From Strongylocentrotus droebachiensis (Eukaryota > Echinodermata > Echinoidea > Camarodonta > Strongylocentrotidae), in contig JAVYIG010006861.1 of NCBI GenBank assembly GCA_035222895.1, positions 46,629 through 110,628 on the forward strand: 64,000 nt of DNA. The letters are read 5' to 3'. Positions 31,782 to 44,000 of the stretch are shown in pieces. A program made the position numbers and the translations under genes. Position 1 is the first letter of the stretch. Every line of letters begins with the position of its first letter. A model generated the notes under the pieces. It ran no database searches. It saw only the letters and a program-made list of their open reading frames with translations, and was not told the DNA's origin.

Positions 31782-33909
31782 CTGGAGGTTGGGAACAAGA
31801 AGAGAAAAATGTTTAGCCTGCTAACCCATGGATGTATGAGAGTGATATGCAGTGCGAATAAGGGGATGACCAGAGGTCAACATCCAAGAGGGTTTAGCCG
31901 GGGGAGAAAGAACCAGCGAAGCTCCGATTAAGAAAGTGAGGGGGAGGGGTAGAGAAATCTGATGTTAAAAGATCGTCATCGGGTTGCCTACTTCAGTTAC
32001 TGGTGCACAATAATATTTCATCCCAAAGAAAGACTAAAGCACAGGAATAGATTAACCGAGAAGCCATGGACATGATATATCCCATCTCAAAACACAAGAT
32101 TAGTGCTATTTTAGCCATGGCATTTCTCGTCGCATAAGGTGGTTTGTGCAAACTTGAACATTAATGGCCAAAGTGGCCAGCCCCCAGAACCTACTATATT
32201 TAAGACATATTTAAAAATGTATAAATAACTTCTGCTACTGGAGCCAGAAGCTAACATAATGTTTGACGTTTTAATGGATTTTTATTAAATTGCAACAGTA
32301 GTTACCTATAATAAAGTGCAAAACACTTTTATCAAAGGTCGCAGAAAAAAGAAAAAGTATTTTAGAATAAGAAATATGCGTATTGCTCATTTTTTACCAT
32401 TACGAGTACATCCACCTGTATCATTCCAATGATAATGTATACTACGAAAAAGTTTCTACCGTTTTGATGTCTGTTTTTTTTTTTTTTGGGGGGGGGGGGG
32501 GGTGGCAGTTTAACATTTACAAATGGGAAACTGAAAATTAGATATATGACCAAAGACATAGAATAACATTTTGGCTAGAAAGCCAACTTCCTGAAATGAA
32601 ATTTTTGCCTTAATTGCAACAAGCACGTATCACCATTTGTATTTGAAGTAAGCAACCCTATGACTTGATATGAAACAAACATGAAAGAAAAGTGCCTTTC
32701 AGAAAGACCTGCAAAGAAAACAAGCCTCCATTATCATTACGTTTTCCAGTGCAAAGTCCCAAATGTATCATATATCTGACTAATCAACCATGTTTAGAGA
32801 TGTTTGACCTTTAATCTTTAATAGAGATTGAGGAGGAGGGGTAACTACTGGATACCAAAGTGTGAAAACAAGACAATATGTGTCATTTCATTCCCAGGCC
32901 TGTAAACTGCCCCTAGATTAGGAATCAGGAGTTTCAGGAGTTTCAGGAGTTTCAGGAGTATTCTATCAAGGACTCTTCCCGCTCTCTCTAGCCAGAAGGA
33001 GCAAATTTAACGCCCTGCACTAAAGCCTCGATCAGATACCCGCGGCGATTCTTTTATGACGCCATAAGGTGCAATACGCTTCACAGTTCTGTATCTTATT
33101 AGACAGAGCTAAGTGAATTCATGAATCTGCGGAAATTTTGATATTGCGTCCATTATTAATCGATGAAAAATTCTAGCATCTTGTATAACAAATCAAAGGT
33201 TTTATAAGAGATAAAAAAATGTTCAAAAATAATTCTTGGTCCTATCTATGTACTTTTTTAATTTTGAAAACAAATCAAAGTGTAAAAAGGGGGTATGTAA
33301 CGCACGTAAAGCGTATAAGTCAAAATAATTAGTTTTTCTTGTATATAACAGAATGTTGATAATTTATTTCAAAACTATCAAGATCTTTTTCTTTATGATC
33401 CTGAAATGAATTTATATACAATTTGACTTGTTCAACATATAAACAATGAAAATGACTGCTTGAAAAACACATAGTCTATAATTATATTCTCATTTTCACA
33501 AAATTATTTTTTTTTTTAAATCGAAATCTACTGAAATTAATTCCCAGGTTGAATCTTTGCCTGAATGATGAATGAAATGCCACAGCCTGCCCCCAGCATG
33601 TGAAGATTTTATTCAGATGGCTTGGGCCCCTCCTTCAATCAAGCCCAAACCCCTAATCATTCCCCTATGATCGGACCAGCCATCCTCCACCTAGGTTATT
33701 AGAGCTAATACCATCACAGTGACTACATTGACTACGACTGAAACAAGGACATGTGAAGCTATGCCTGTCGAATATCAGCACTGTAAACAGTGCACATACT
33801 AAGCAAGCACTTGCCTCACAAATCTTTATTTCAATAGATCATACGCTCACAAACATGACCATCATCAGCGGGGATTTGACATCGTTCTCTGCTTGTTCTC
33901 CGGCTCTAG
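31782..33909. other. No recognised gene
   Basis: Intron-like AT-rich DNA. A T-run/G-run lies at about 32475-32502, and three to four copies of TTTCAGGAG occur at 32928-32957. No domain-like frame was seen. Confidence 0.45.
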
Positions 33910-34068
33910 GGGTGTCTCTGCCATTCCATGATCCAGTGGTAGAGAGGGGAACCTGCTTTTGAAGTCACCAGCGGCACTCAAGAATCATGCTTGTCACCTT
34001 AACTGATCAGACTCAAACAAAAGGTTAGGCACGGCATGGATGGTACAAATTTCAATGAACCAACGAGA
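33910..34068 (+). pseudogene. Degraded copy of the symmetric exon (copy 3)
   Basis: CGGCTCTAG precedes it. The opening GVSLPFHDPVVERGTC corresponds to ASPAISWEDGVEGNLC of the 31.6-kb copy. A frameshift follows, then HACHLN with the next cysteine codon changed to a stop, and a diverged MDEKQISWNQ-like end (MVQISMNQR). The donor GT is changed (GATAAG). Length is 159 nt. It is followed, as is the 27.0-kb copy, by the same intronic words and a CCCTCTCCC-type tract (34190-34275), so these two + strand copies belong to one duplicated segment. Confidence 0.55.
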
Positions 34069-34939
34069 TAAGAAAGTCATGTGTAAAAGCATTTGCAACC
34101 CTTTCCCGTTTTACTCCCGAATTTACTGCTGTAAAAAGTCTACCCTATAACCTAAAAATAAAACGGGCTCACTTTTCTGATCCGTACAATAGCCCTCCCC
34201 CCGGAAATACCCTCACCACTCTCTCCCCTCCTTCCCCTTCCCCTATTCCCATCTCTCACCCCTTCCCGCCCCCAATAGAAAGAATGACATTACTTCAAAA
34301 CGTTTGGAAACGTACAGTACCAAGCCATCGTAAAGTATGAAACTTGAGTAATACTAAAGGGGACAAAGAAAATGGGACACAAGCATTGTGAAATGCATGC
34401 CTCTACAAACAGGATGGAAGGGGCCAATAATATATGTGGTGTATACGCAATCCATGGAGCACTATGACTATTTCCAGAGATGAAGTGAATCATTCAAAAG
34501 GCTTACATCCCAAAATATGAATGATAAAAGGTAAACTATGTTCACACGAACAAAATAATACATAAAGACATTGTAGTGTCATTGAATATACGAAAAACTA
34601 TGCAAAGGTCTACAGAAAGAAAACAAAAATAAAAACAAACAAACAAACCAGTGTATAATTGAGCGTGCTGTTCACCTATAGTTTAAGGGTAGAGCTGAGT
34701 ATGCTCAACATTCACAGCTCACCATCCCCCAGCCAGGAACTACTGTATCTACACTATCGAACCTCATGACCGATTACATAGAATAAAATCCGGAAATCAT
34801 GCAAAAGACGAACATGGTATACAATAGGGATACCCATTGAAAATATACACGATCAAACAATACAGACATGGAATTTCTGGTGTCTGTTTGTAGGAAAACC
34901 TGTGCATGAGACTTGGTCCCCCTTAATTTGGTGGGGCCA
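34069..34939. other. Intron-like DNA and decayed satellite edge
   Basis: A CT-rich tract lies at 34190-34275. From about 34660, a heavily diverged sub-repeat of the satellite appears (GCGTGCTGTTCACCTATAG, then CATTCACAG and CCAGCCAGGA). Confidence 0.5.
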
Positions 34940-37140
34940 AAAAATAATAGTTTCTGACAGAACAAAACTCCACATGAATAAATGAAACAAAGCAACTGAT
35001 TGGGCGAGCCGTTGAGCTGTCACGAGCATGGAGAGAATGACATGATGACACATAGCAAGCACCTTAAACTACAAACTAGCCCTACCGGGGGAAAAAAGAA
35101 GGAAGAAATGCCTGATCGTGCTGCACCGTTCTCCAGCAATTTAAGGTACGAGACCGGCTAGAACATCATTCACAGGTGCTCTAGTAAGACAGGTTATACC
35201 CTATTTACTAGTTACAGCTAGCCCATGTATCATCCAACCTGATCTCCCATAACTCTCAAGGCACCCACAACTATCCATCACCCTGCACGTCGCTGGCTGT
35301 ACTGTCTACGGCATTACAGTAACAATTGCGAGACAAGAAGTACTCAAAATTGGCCAGACTAAAAACTAACTAAACTAAATTCTGGTGAGCCTTTCGATTA
35401 TTTTGTGAACAGTCAGTACCTGATGAAACTAACCTCTTCACCAAAATAGCAAGTGACTGGGTGCGCTGTTCACCTATACAGTTTAGGGGACGGGGCCCGG
35501 AAGGCTCATTCTTCACAGGACACCGCCTCCTATCAAATGATTAACTACCCTATATTCTAGTTAGCCTTACAGCAATACAAAAGCAAATTAAGTTCCTGAC
35601 AGAACGAAACTCTACATAAATAAAAATATACAAAAAAGCAAATACAGTGTAAGGGGCGGGGTCCGGTAGGCTCATTATTCACAGGTCACCGTCTCCCAAC
35701 TAAGAGTTAACTACTCTAAACTTTAAATAGCCCTACATAAAAAGAAGAAAAATAAAGTTTCTTACAGAACAAGGCTCTACATACATGAGAGAGGAAAAGA
35801 AATAAAGCTACTGCCTGGGCGTGCTATTCACCTACAGTTTAAGAAGCGGGGCCAGGTAGGCTCATTATTCACAGGTCACCGCCTCTCAGCCAGTAATTAA
35901 CTACCCTATATTCTAAGTAGCCTTACAAGAACAAAAAACTAAAAAAGTTTCTGACAGAAAAAAACTCCACATGAATAAATGAAACAAAGCAACTGATTGG
36001 GCGAGTCGTTGAGCCGGCACGAGCATGAAGAGAATGGCATGATGACACATAGCAAGCACCTTAAACTACGAACTAGCCCTACCGTGAGAAAAAAGAAGGA
36101 AACAAAAGAAGGAAAAAATGCCTGATCTTGCTGCACCGTTCTCCAGCAATTTAAGGTACGAGACCGGCTAGAACATCATTCACAGGTGCTCTAGTAAGAC
36201 AGGTTGTACCCTATTTACTAGTTACAGCTAGCCCATGTATCATCCAACCTGATCTCCCATAACTCTCAAGGCACCCACAACTATCCATCACCCTGCACGT
36301 CGCTGGCTGTACTGTCTACGGCATTACAGTAACAATTGCGAGACAAGAAGTACTCAAAATTGGCCAGACTAAAAACTAACTAAACTAAATTCTGGTGAGC
36401 CTTTCGATTATTTTGTGAACAGTCAGTACCTGATGAAACTAACCTCTTCACCAAAATAGCAAGTGACTGGGTGCGCTGTTCACCTATACAGTTTAGGGGA
36501 CGGGGCCCGGAAGGCTCATTCTTCACAGGACACCGCCTCCTATCAAATGATTAACTACCCTATATTCTAGTTAGCCTTACAGCAATACAAAAGCAAATTA
36601 TGTTCCTGACAGAACGAAACTCTACATAAATAAAAATATACAAAAAAGCAAATACAGTGTAAGGGGCGGGGCCCGGTAGGCTCATTATTCACAGGTCACC
36701 GTCTCCCAACTAAGAGTTAACTACTCTAAACTTTAAATAGCCCTACATAAAAAGAAGAAAAATAAAGTTTCTTACAGAACAAGGCTCTACATACATGAGA
36801 GAGGAAAAGAAAAAAAGCTACTGCCTGGGCGTGCTATTCACCTACAGTTTAAGGAGCGGGGCCAGGTAGGCTCATTATTCACAGGTCACCGCCTCTCAGC
36901 CAGTAATTAACTACCCTATATTCTAAGTAGCCTTACAAGAACAAAAAACTAAAAAAGTTTCTGACAGAAAAAAACTCCACATGAATAAATGAAACAAAGC
37001 AACTGATTGGGCGAGTCGTTGAGCCGTCACGAGCATGAAGAGAATGGCATGATGACACATAGCAAGCACCTTAAACTACGAACTAGCCCTACCGTGAGAA
37101 AAAAGAAGGAAACAAAAGAAGGAAAAAATGCCTGATCTTG

Positions 37141-37983
37141 CTGCACCGTTCTCCAGCAATTTAAGGTACGAGACCGGCTAGAACATCATTCACAGGTGCT
37201 CTAGTAAGACAGGTTGTACCCTATTTACTAGTTACAGCTAGCCCATGTATCATCCAACCTGATCTCCCATAACTCTCAAGGCACCCACAACTATCCATCA
37301 CCCTGCACGTCGCTGGCTGTACTGTCTACGGCATTACAGTAACAATTGCGAGACAAGAAGAACTCAAAATTGGCCAGACTAAAAACTAACTAAACTAAAT
37401 TCTGGTGAGCCTTTCGATTATTTTGTGAACAGTCAGTACCTGATGAAACTAACCTCTTCACCAAAATAGCAAGTGACTGGGTGCGCTGTTCACCTATACA
37501 GTTTAGGGGCAGGGCCCGGTAGGCTCATTATTCACAGGTCACCGTCTCCCAACTAAGAGTTAACTACTCTAAACTTTAAATAGCCCTACATAAAAAGAAG
37601 AAAAATAAAGTTTCTTACAGAACAAGGCTCTACATACATGAGAGAGGAAAAGAAATAAAGCTACTGCCCGGGCGTGCTATTCACCTACAGTTTAAGAAGC
37701 GGGGCCAGGTAGGCTCATTATTCACAGGTCACCGCCTCTCAGCCAGTAATTAACTACCCTATATTCTAAGTAGCCTTACAAGAACAAAAAACTAAAAAAC
37801 TTTCTGACAGAAAAAAACTCCACATGAATAAATGAAACAAAGCAACTGATTGGGCGAGTCGTTGAGCCGTCACGAGCATGAAGAGAATGGCATGATGACA
37901 CATAGCAAGCACCTTAAACTACGAACTAGCCCTACCGTGAGAAAAAAGAAGGAAACAAAAGAAGGAAAAAATGCCTGATCTTG
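37141..37983. repeat. Satellite unit lacking one sub-repeat (843 bp)
   Basis: This unit is 167 bp shorter than its neighbours. At about 37497-37520 the start of the first sub-repeat (CACCTATACAGTTTAGGGG) joins the body of the second (CAGGGCCCGGTAGG). That is the product expected from exchange between sub-repeats. Confidence 0.85.
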
Positions 37984-38039
37984 CTGCACCGTTCTCCAGC
38001 AATTTAAGGTACGAGACCGGCTAGAACATCATTCACAGG

Positions 38040-41000
38040 TGCTCTAGTAAGACAGGTTATACCCTATTTACTAGTTACAGCTAGCCCATGTATCATCCAA
38101 CCTGATATCCCATAACTCTCAAGGCACCCACAACTATCCATCACCCTGCACGTCGCTGGCTGTACTGTCTACGGCATTACAGTTACAATTGCGAGACAAG
38201 AAGTACTCAAAATTGGCCAGACTAAAAACTAACTAAACTAAATTCTGGTGAGCCTTTCGATTATTTTGTGAACAGTAAGTACCTGACAAAACTAACCTCT
38301 TCACCAAAATAGCAAGTGACTGGGTGCGCTGTTCACCTATACAGTTTAGGGGACGGGGCCCGGAAGGCTCATTCTTCACAGGACACCGCCTCCTATCAAA
38401 TGATTAACTACCCTATATTCTAGTTAGCCTTACAGCAATAAAAAAGCAAACTAAGTTCCTGACAGAACGAAACTCTACATAAATAAAAATATACAAAAAA
38501 GCAAATACAGTGTAAGGGGCGGGGCCCGGTAGGCTCATTATTCACAGGTCACCGTCTCCCAACTAAGAGTTAACTACTCTAAACTTTAAATAGCCCTACA
38601 TGAAAAGAAGAAAAATAAAGTTTCTTACAGAACAAGGCTCTACATACATGAGAGAGGAAAAGAAATAAAGCTACTGCCTGGGCGTGCTATTCACCTACAG
38701 TTTAAGGAGCGGGGCCAGGTAGGCTCATTTTTCACAGGTCACCGCCTCTCAGCCAGTAATTAACTACCCTATATTCTAAGTAGCCTTAGAAGAACAAAAA
38801 ACTAAAAAAGTTTCTGACAGAAAAAAACTCCACATGAATAAATGAAACAAAGCAACTGATTGGGCGAGTCGTTGAGCCGTCACGAGCATGAAGAGAATGA
38901 CATGATGACACATAGCAAGCACCTTAAACTACGAACTAGCCCTACCGTGAGAAAAAAGAAGGAAACAAAAGAAGGAAAAATGCCTGATCTTGCTGCACCG
39001 TTCTCCAGCAATTTAAGGTACGAGACCGGCTAGAACATCATTCACAGGTGCTCTAGTAAGACAGGTTATACCCTATTTACTAGTTACAGCTAGCCCATGT
39101 ATCATCCAACCTGATCTCCCATAACTCTCAAGGCACCCACAACTATCCATCACCCTGCACGTCGCTGGCTGTACTGTCTACGGCATTACAGTAACAATTG
39201 CGAGACAAGAAGTACTCAAAATTGGCCAGACTAAAAACTAACTAAACTAAATTCTGGTGAGCCTTTCGATTATTTTGTGAACAGTCAGTACCTGATGAAA
39301 CTAACCTCTTCACCAAAATAGCAAGTGACTGGGTGCGCTGTTCACCTATACAGTTTAGGGGACGGGGCCCGGAAGGCTCATTCTTCACAGGACACCGCCT
39401 CCTATCAAATGATTAACTACCCTATATTCTAGTTAGCCTTACAGCAATAAAAAAGCAAATTAAGTTCCTGACAGAACGAAACTCTACATAAATAAAAATA
39501 TACAAAAAAGCAAATACAGTGTAAGGGGCGGGGCCCGGTAGGCTCATTATTCACAGGTCACCGTCTCCCAACTAAGAGTTAACTACTCTAAACTTTAAAT
39601 AGCCCTTCAGAAAGAGAAGAAAAATAAAGTTTCTTACAGAACAAGGCTCTACATACATGAGAGAGGAAAAGAAATAAAGCTACTGCCTGGGCGTGCTATT
39701 CACCTACAGTTTAAGGAGCGGGGCCAGGTAGGCTCATTATTCACAGGTCACCGCCTCTCAGCCAGTAATTAACTACCCTATATTCTAAGCAGGCTTACAA
39801 GAACAAAAAATAAAAAAGTTTCTGACAGAAAAAAACTCCACATGAATAAATGAAACAAAGCAACTGATTGGGCGAGCCGTTGAGACGTCACGAGCATGAA
39901 GAGAATGGCATGATGACACATAGCAAGCACCTTAAACTACGAACTAGCCCTTCCGTGAGAAAAAAGAAGGAAACAAAAAAGAAGGAAACAAAAGAAGGAA
40001 AAAATGCCTGATCTTGCTGCACCGTTCTCCAGCAATTTAAGGTACGAGACCGGCTAGAACATCATTCACAGGTGCTCTAGTAAGACAGGTTATACCCTAT
40101 TTACTAGTTACAGCTAGCCCATGTATCATCCAACCTGATATCCCATAACTCTCAAGGCACCCACAACTATCCATCACCCTGCACGTCGCTGGCTGTACTG
40201 TCTACGGCATTACAGTAACAATTGCGAGACAAGAAGTACTCAAAATTGGCCAGACTAAAAACTAACTAAACTAAATTCTGGTGAGCCTTTCGATTATTTT
40301 GTGAACAGTAAGTACCTGACAAAACTAACCTCTTCACCAAAAATAGCAAGTGACTGGGTGCGCTGTTCACCTATAGTTTAGGGGGCGGGGCCCGGTAGGC
40401 TCATTCCTCACAGGACACCGCCTCCCATCAAATGATTAACTACCCTATATTCTAGTTAGCCTTACAGCAATAAAAACATGATTAAGTTCATGACAGAAAA
40501 AAACTCTACATAAAAAAAATATACAAAAAAGCAAATACAGTGTAAGGGGCAGGGCCCGGTAGGCTCATTGTTCACAGGTCACCGTATCCCAACTAAGAGT
40601 TAACTACTCTAAACTTTAATTAGCTTTACAGAAAAAGAAGAAAAATTAAGTTTCTTACAGAACAGGGCTCTACATACATGAGAGAGGAAAAGAAATAAAG
40701 CTACTGCCTGGGCGTGCTATTCACCTACGGAGCGGGGCCACGTAGGCTCATTTTTCACAGGTCACCGCCTCTCAGCCAGTAATTAACTACCCTATATTCT
40801 AAGCAGCCTTACAAGAACAAAAAATAAAAAAGTTTCTGACAGAAAAAAACTCCACATGAATAAATGAAACAAAGCAACTGATTGGGCGAGCCGTTGAGCC
40901 GTCACGAGCATGAAGAGAATGGCATGATGACACATAGCAAGCACCTTAAACTACGAACTAGCCCTTCCGTGAGAAAAAAGAAGGAAACAAAAAAGAAGGA

Positions 41001-44000
41001 AACAAAAGAAGGAAAAAATGCCTGATCTTGCTGCACCGTTCTCCAGCAATTTAAGGTACGAGACCGGCTAGAACATCATTCACAGGTGCTCTAGTAAGAC
41101 AGGTTATACCCTATTTACTAGTTACAGCTAGCCCATGTATCATCCAACCTGATATCCCATAACTCTCAAGGCACCCACAACTATCCATCACCCTGCACGT
41201 CGCTGGCTGTACTGTCTACGGCATTACAGTTACAATTGCGAGACAAGAAGTACTCAAAATTGGCCAGACTAAAAACTAACTAAACTAAATTCTGGTGAGC
41301 CTTTCGATTATTTTGTGAACAGTAAGTACCTGACAAAACTAACCTCTTCACCAAAATAGCAAGTGACTGGGTGCGCTGTTCACCTATACAGTTTAGGGGA
41401 CGGGGCCCGGAAGGCTCATTCTTCACAGGACACCGCCTCCTATCAAATGATTAACTACCCTATATTCTAGTTAGCCTTACAGCAATAAAAAAGCAAACTA
41501 AGTTCCTGACAGAACGAAACTCTACATAAATAAAAATATACAAAAAAGCAAATACAGTGTAAGGGGCGGGGCCCGGTAGGCTCATTATTCACAGGTCACC
41601 GTCTCCCAACTAAGAGTTAAGTACTCTAAACTTTAAATAGCCCTACATGAAAAGAAGAAAAATAAAGTTTCTTACAGAACAAGGCTCTACATACATGAGA
41701 GAGGAAAAGAAATAAAGCTACTGCCTGGGCGTGCTATTCACCTACAGTTTAAGGAGCGGGGCCAGGTAGGCTCATTTTTCACAGGTCACCGCCTCTCAGC
41801 CAGTAATTAACTACCCTATATTCTAAGTAGCCTTAGAAGAACAAAAAACTAAAAAAGTTTCTGACAGAAAAAAACTCCACATGAATAAATGAAACAAAGC
41901 AACTGATTGGGCGAGTCGTTGAGCCGTCACGAGCATGAAGAGAATGACATGATGACACATAGCAAGCACCTTAAACTACGAACTAGCCCTACCGTGAGAA
42001 AAAAGAAGGAAACAAAAGAAGGAAAAATGCCTGATCTTGCTGCACCGTTCTCCAGCAATTTAAGGTACGAGACCGGCTAGAACATCATTCACAGGTGCTC
42101 TAGTAAGACAGGTTATACCCTATTTACTAGTTACAGCTAGCCCATGTATCATCCAACCTGATCTCCCATAACTCTCAAGGCACCCACAACTATCCATCAC
42201 CCTGCACGTCGCTGGCTGTACTGTCTACGGCATTACAGTAACAATTGCGAGACAAGAAGTACTCAAAATTGGCCAGACTAAAAACTAACTAAACTAAATT
42301 CTGGTGAGCCTTTCGATTATTTTGTGAACAGTCAGTACCTGATGAAACTAACCTCTTCACCAAAATAGCAAGTGACTGGGTGCGCTGTTCACCTATACAG
42401 TTTAGGGGACGGGGCCCGGAAGGCTCATTCTTCACAGGACACCGCCTCCTATCAAATGATTAACTACCCTATATTCTAGTTAGCCTTACAGCAATAAAAA
42501 AGCAAATTAAGTTCCTGACAGAACGAAACTCTACATAAATAAAAATATACAAAAAAGCAAATACAGTGTAAGGGGCGGGGCCCGGTAGGCTCATTATTCA
42601 CAGGTCACCGTCTCCCAACTAAGAGTTAACTACTCTAAACTTTAAATAGCCCTTCAGAAAGAGAAGAAAAATAAAGTTTCTTACAGAACAAGGCTCTACA
42701 TACATGAGAGAGGAAAAGAAATAAAGCTACTGCCTGGGCGTGCTATTCACCTACAGTTTAAGGAGCGGGGCCAGGTAGGCTCATTATTCACAGGTCACCG
42801 CCTCTCAGCCAGTAATTAACTACCCTATATTCTAAGCAGGCTTACAAGAACAAAAAATAAAAAAGTTTCTGACAGAAAAAAACTCCACATGAATAAATGA
42901 AACAAAGCAACTGATTGGGCGAGCCGTTGAGACGTCACGAGCATGAAGAGAATGGCATGATGACACATAGCAAGCACCTTAAACTACGAACTAGCCCTTC
43001 CGTGAGAAAAAAGAAGGAAACAAAAAAGAAGGAAACAAAAGAAGGAAAAAATGCCTGATCTTGCTGCACCGTTCTCCAGCAATTTAAGGTACGAGACCGG
43101 CTAGAACATCATTCACAGGTGCTCTAGTAAGACAGGTTATACCCTATTTACTAGTTACAGCTAGCCCATGTATCATCCAACCTGATATCCCATAACTCTC
43201 AAGGCACCCACAACTATCCATCACCCTGCACGTCGCTGGCTGTACTGTCTACGGCATTACAGTAACAATTGCGAGACAAGAAGTACTCAAAATTGGCCAG
43301 ACTAAAAACTAACTAAACTAAATTCTGGTGAGCCTTTCGATTATTTTGTGAACAGTAAGTACCTGACAAAACTAACCTCTTCACCAAAAATAGCAAGTGA
43401 CTGGGTGCGCTGTTCACCTATAGTTTAGGGGGCGGGGCCCGGTAGGCTCATTCCTCACAGGACACCGCCTCCCATCAAATGATTAACTACCCTATATTCT
43501 AGTTAGCCTTACAGCAATAAAAACATGATTAAGTTCATGACAGAAAAAAACTCTACATAAAAAAAATATACAAAAAAGCAAATACAGTGTAAGGGGCAGG
43601 GCCCGGTAGGCTCATTGTTCACAGGTCACCGTATCCCAACTAAGAGTTAACTACTCTAAACTTTAATTAGCTTTACAGAAAAAGAAGAAAAATTAAGTTT
43701 CTTACAGAACAGGGCTCTACATACATGAGAGAGGAAAAGAAATAAAGCTACTGCCTGGGCGTGCTATTCACCTACGGAGCGGGGCCACGTAGGCTCATTT
43801 TTCACAGGTCACCGCCTCTCAGCCAGTAATTAACTACCCTATATTCTAAGCAGCCTTACAAGAACAAAAAATAAAAAAGTTTCTGACAGAAAAAAACTCC
43901 ACATGAATAAATGAAACAAAGCAACTGATTGGGCGAGCCGTTGAGCCGTCACGAGCATGAAGAGAATGGCATGATGACACATAGCAAGCACCTTAAACTA

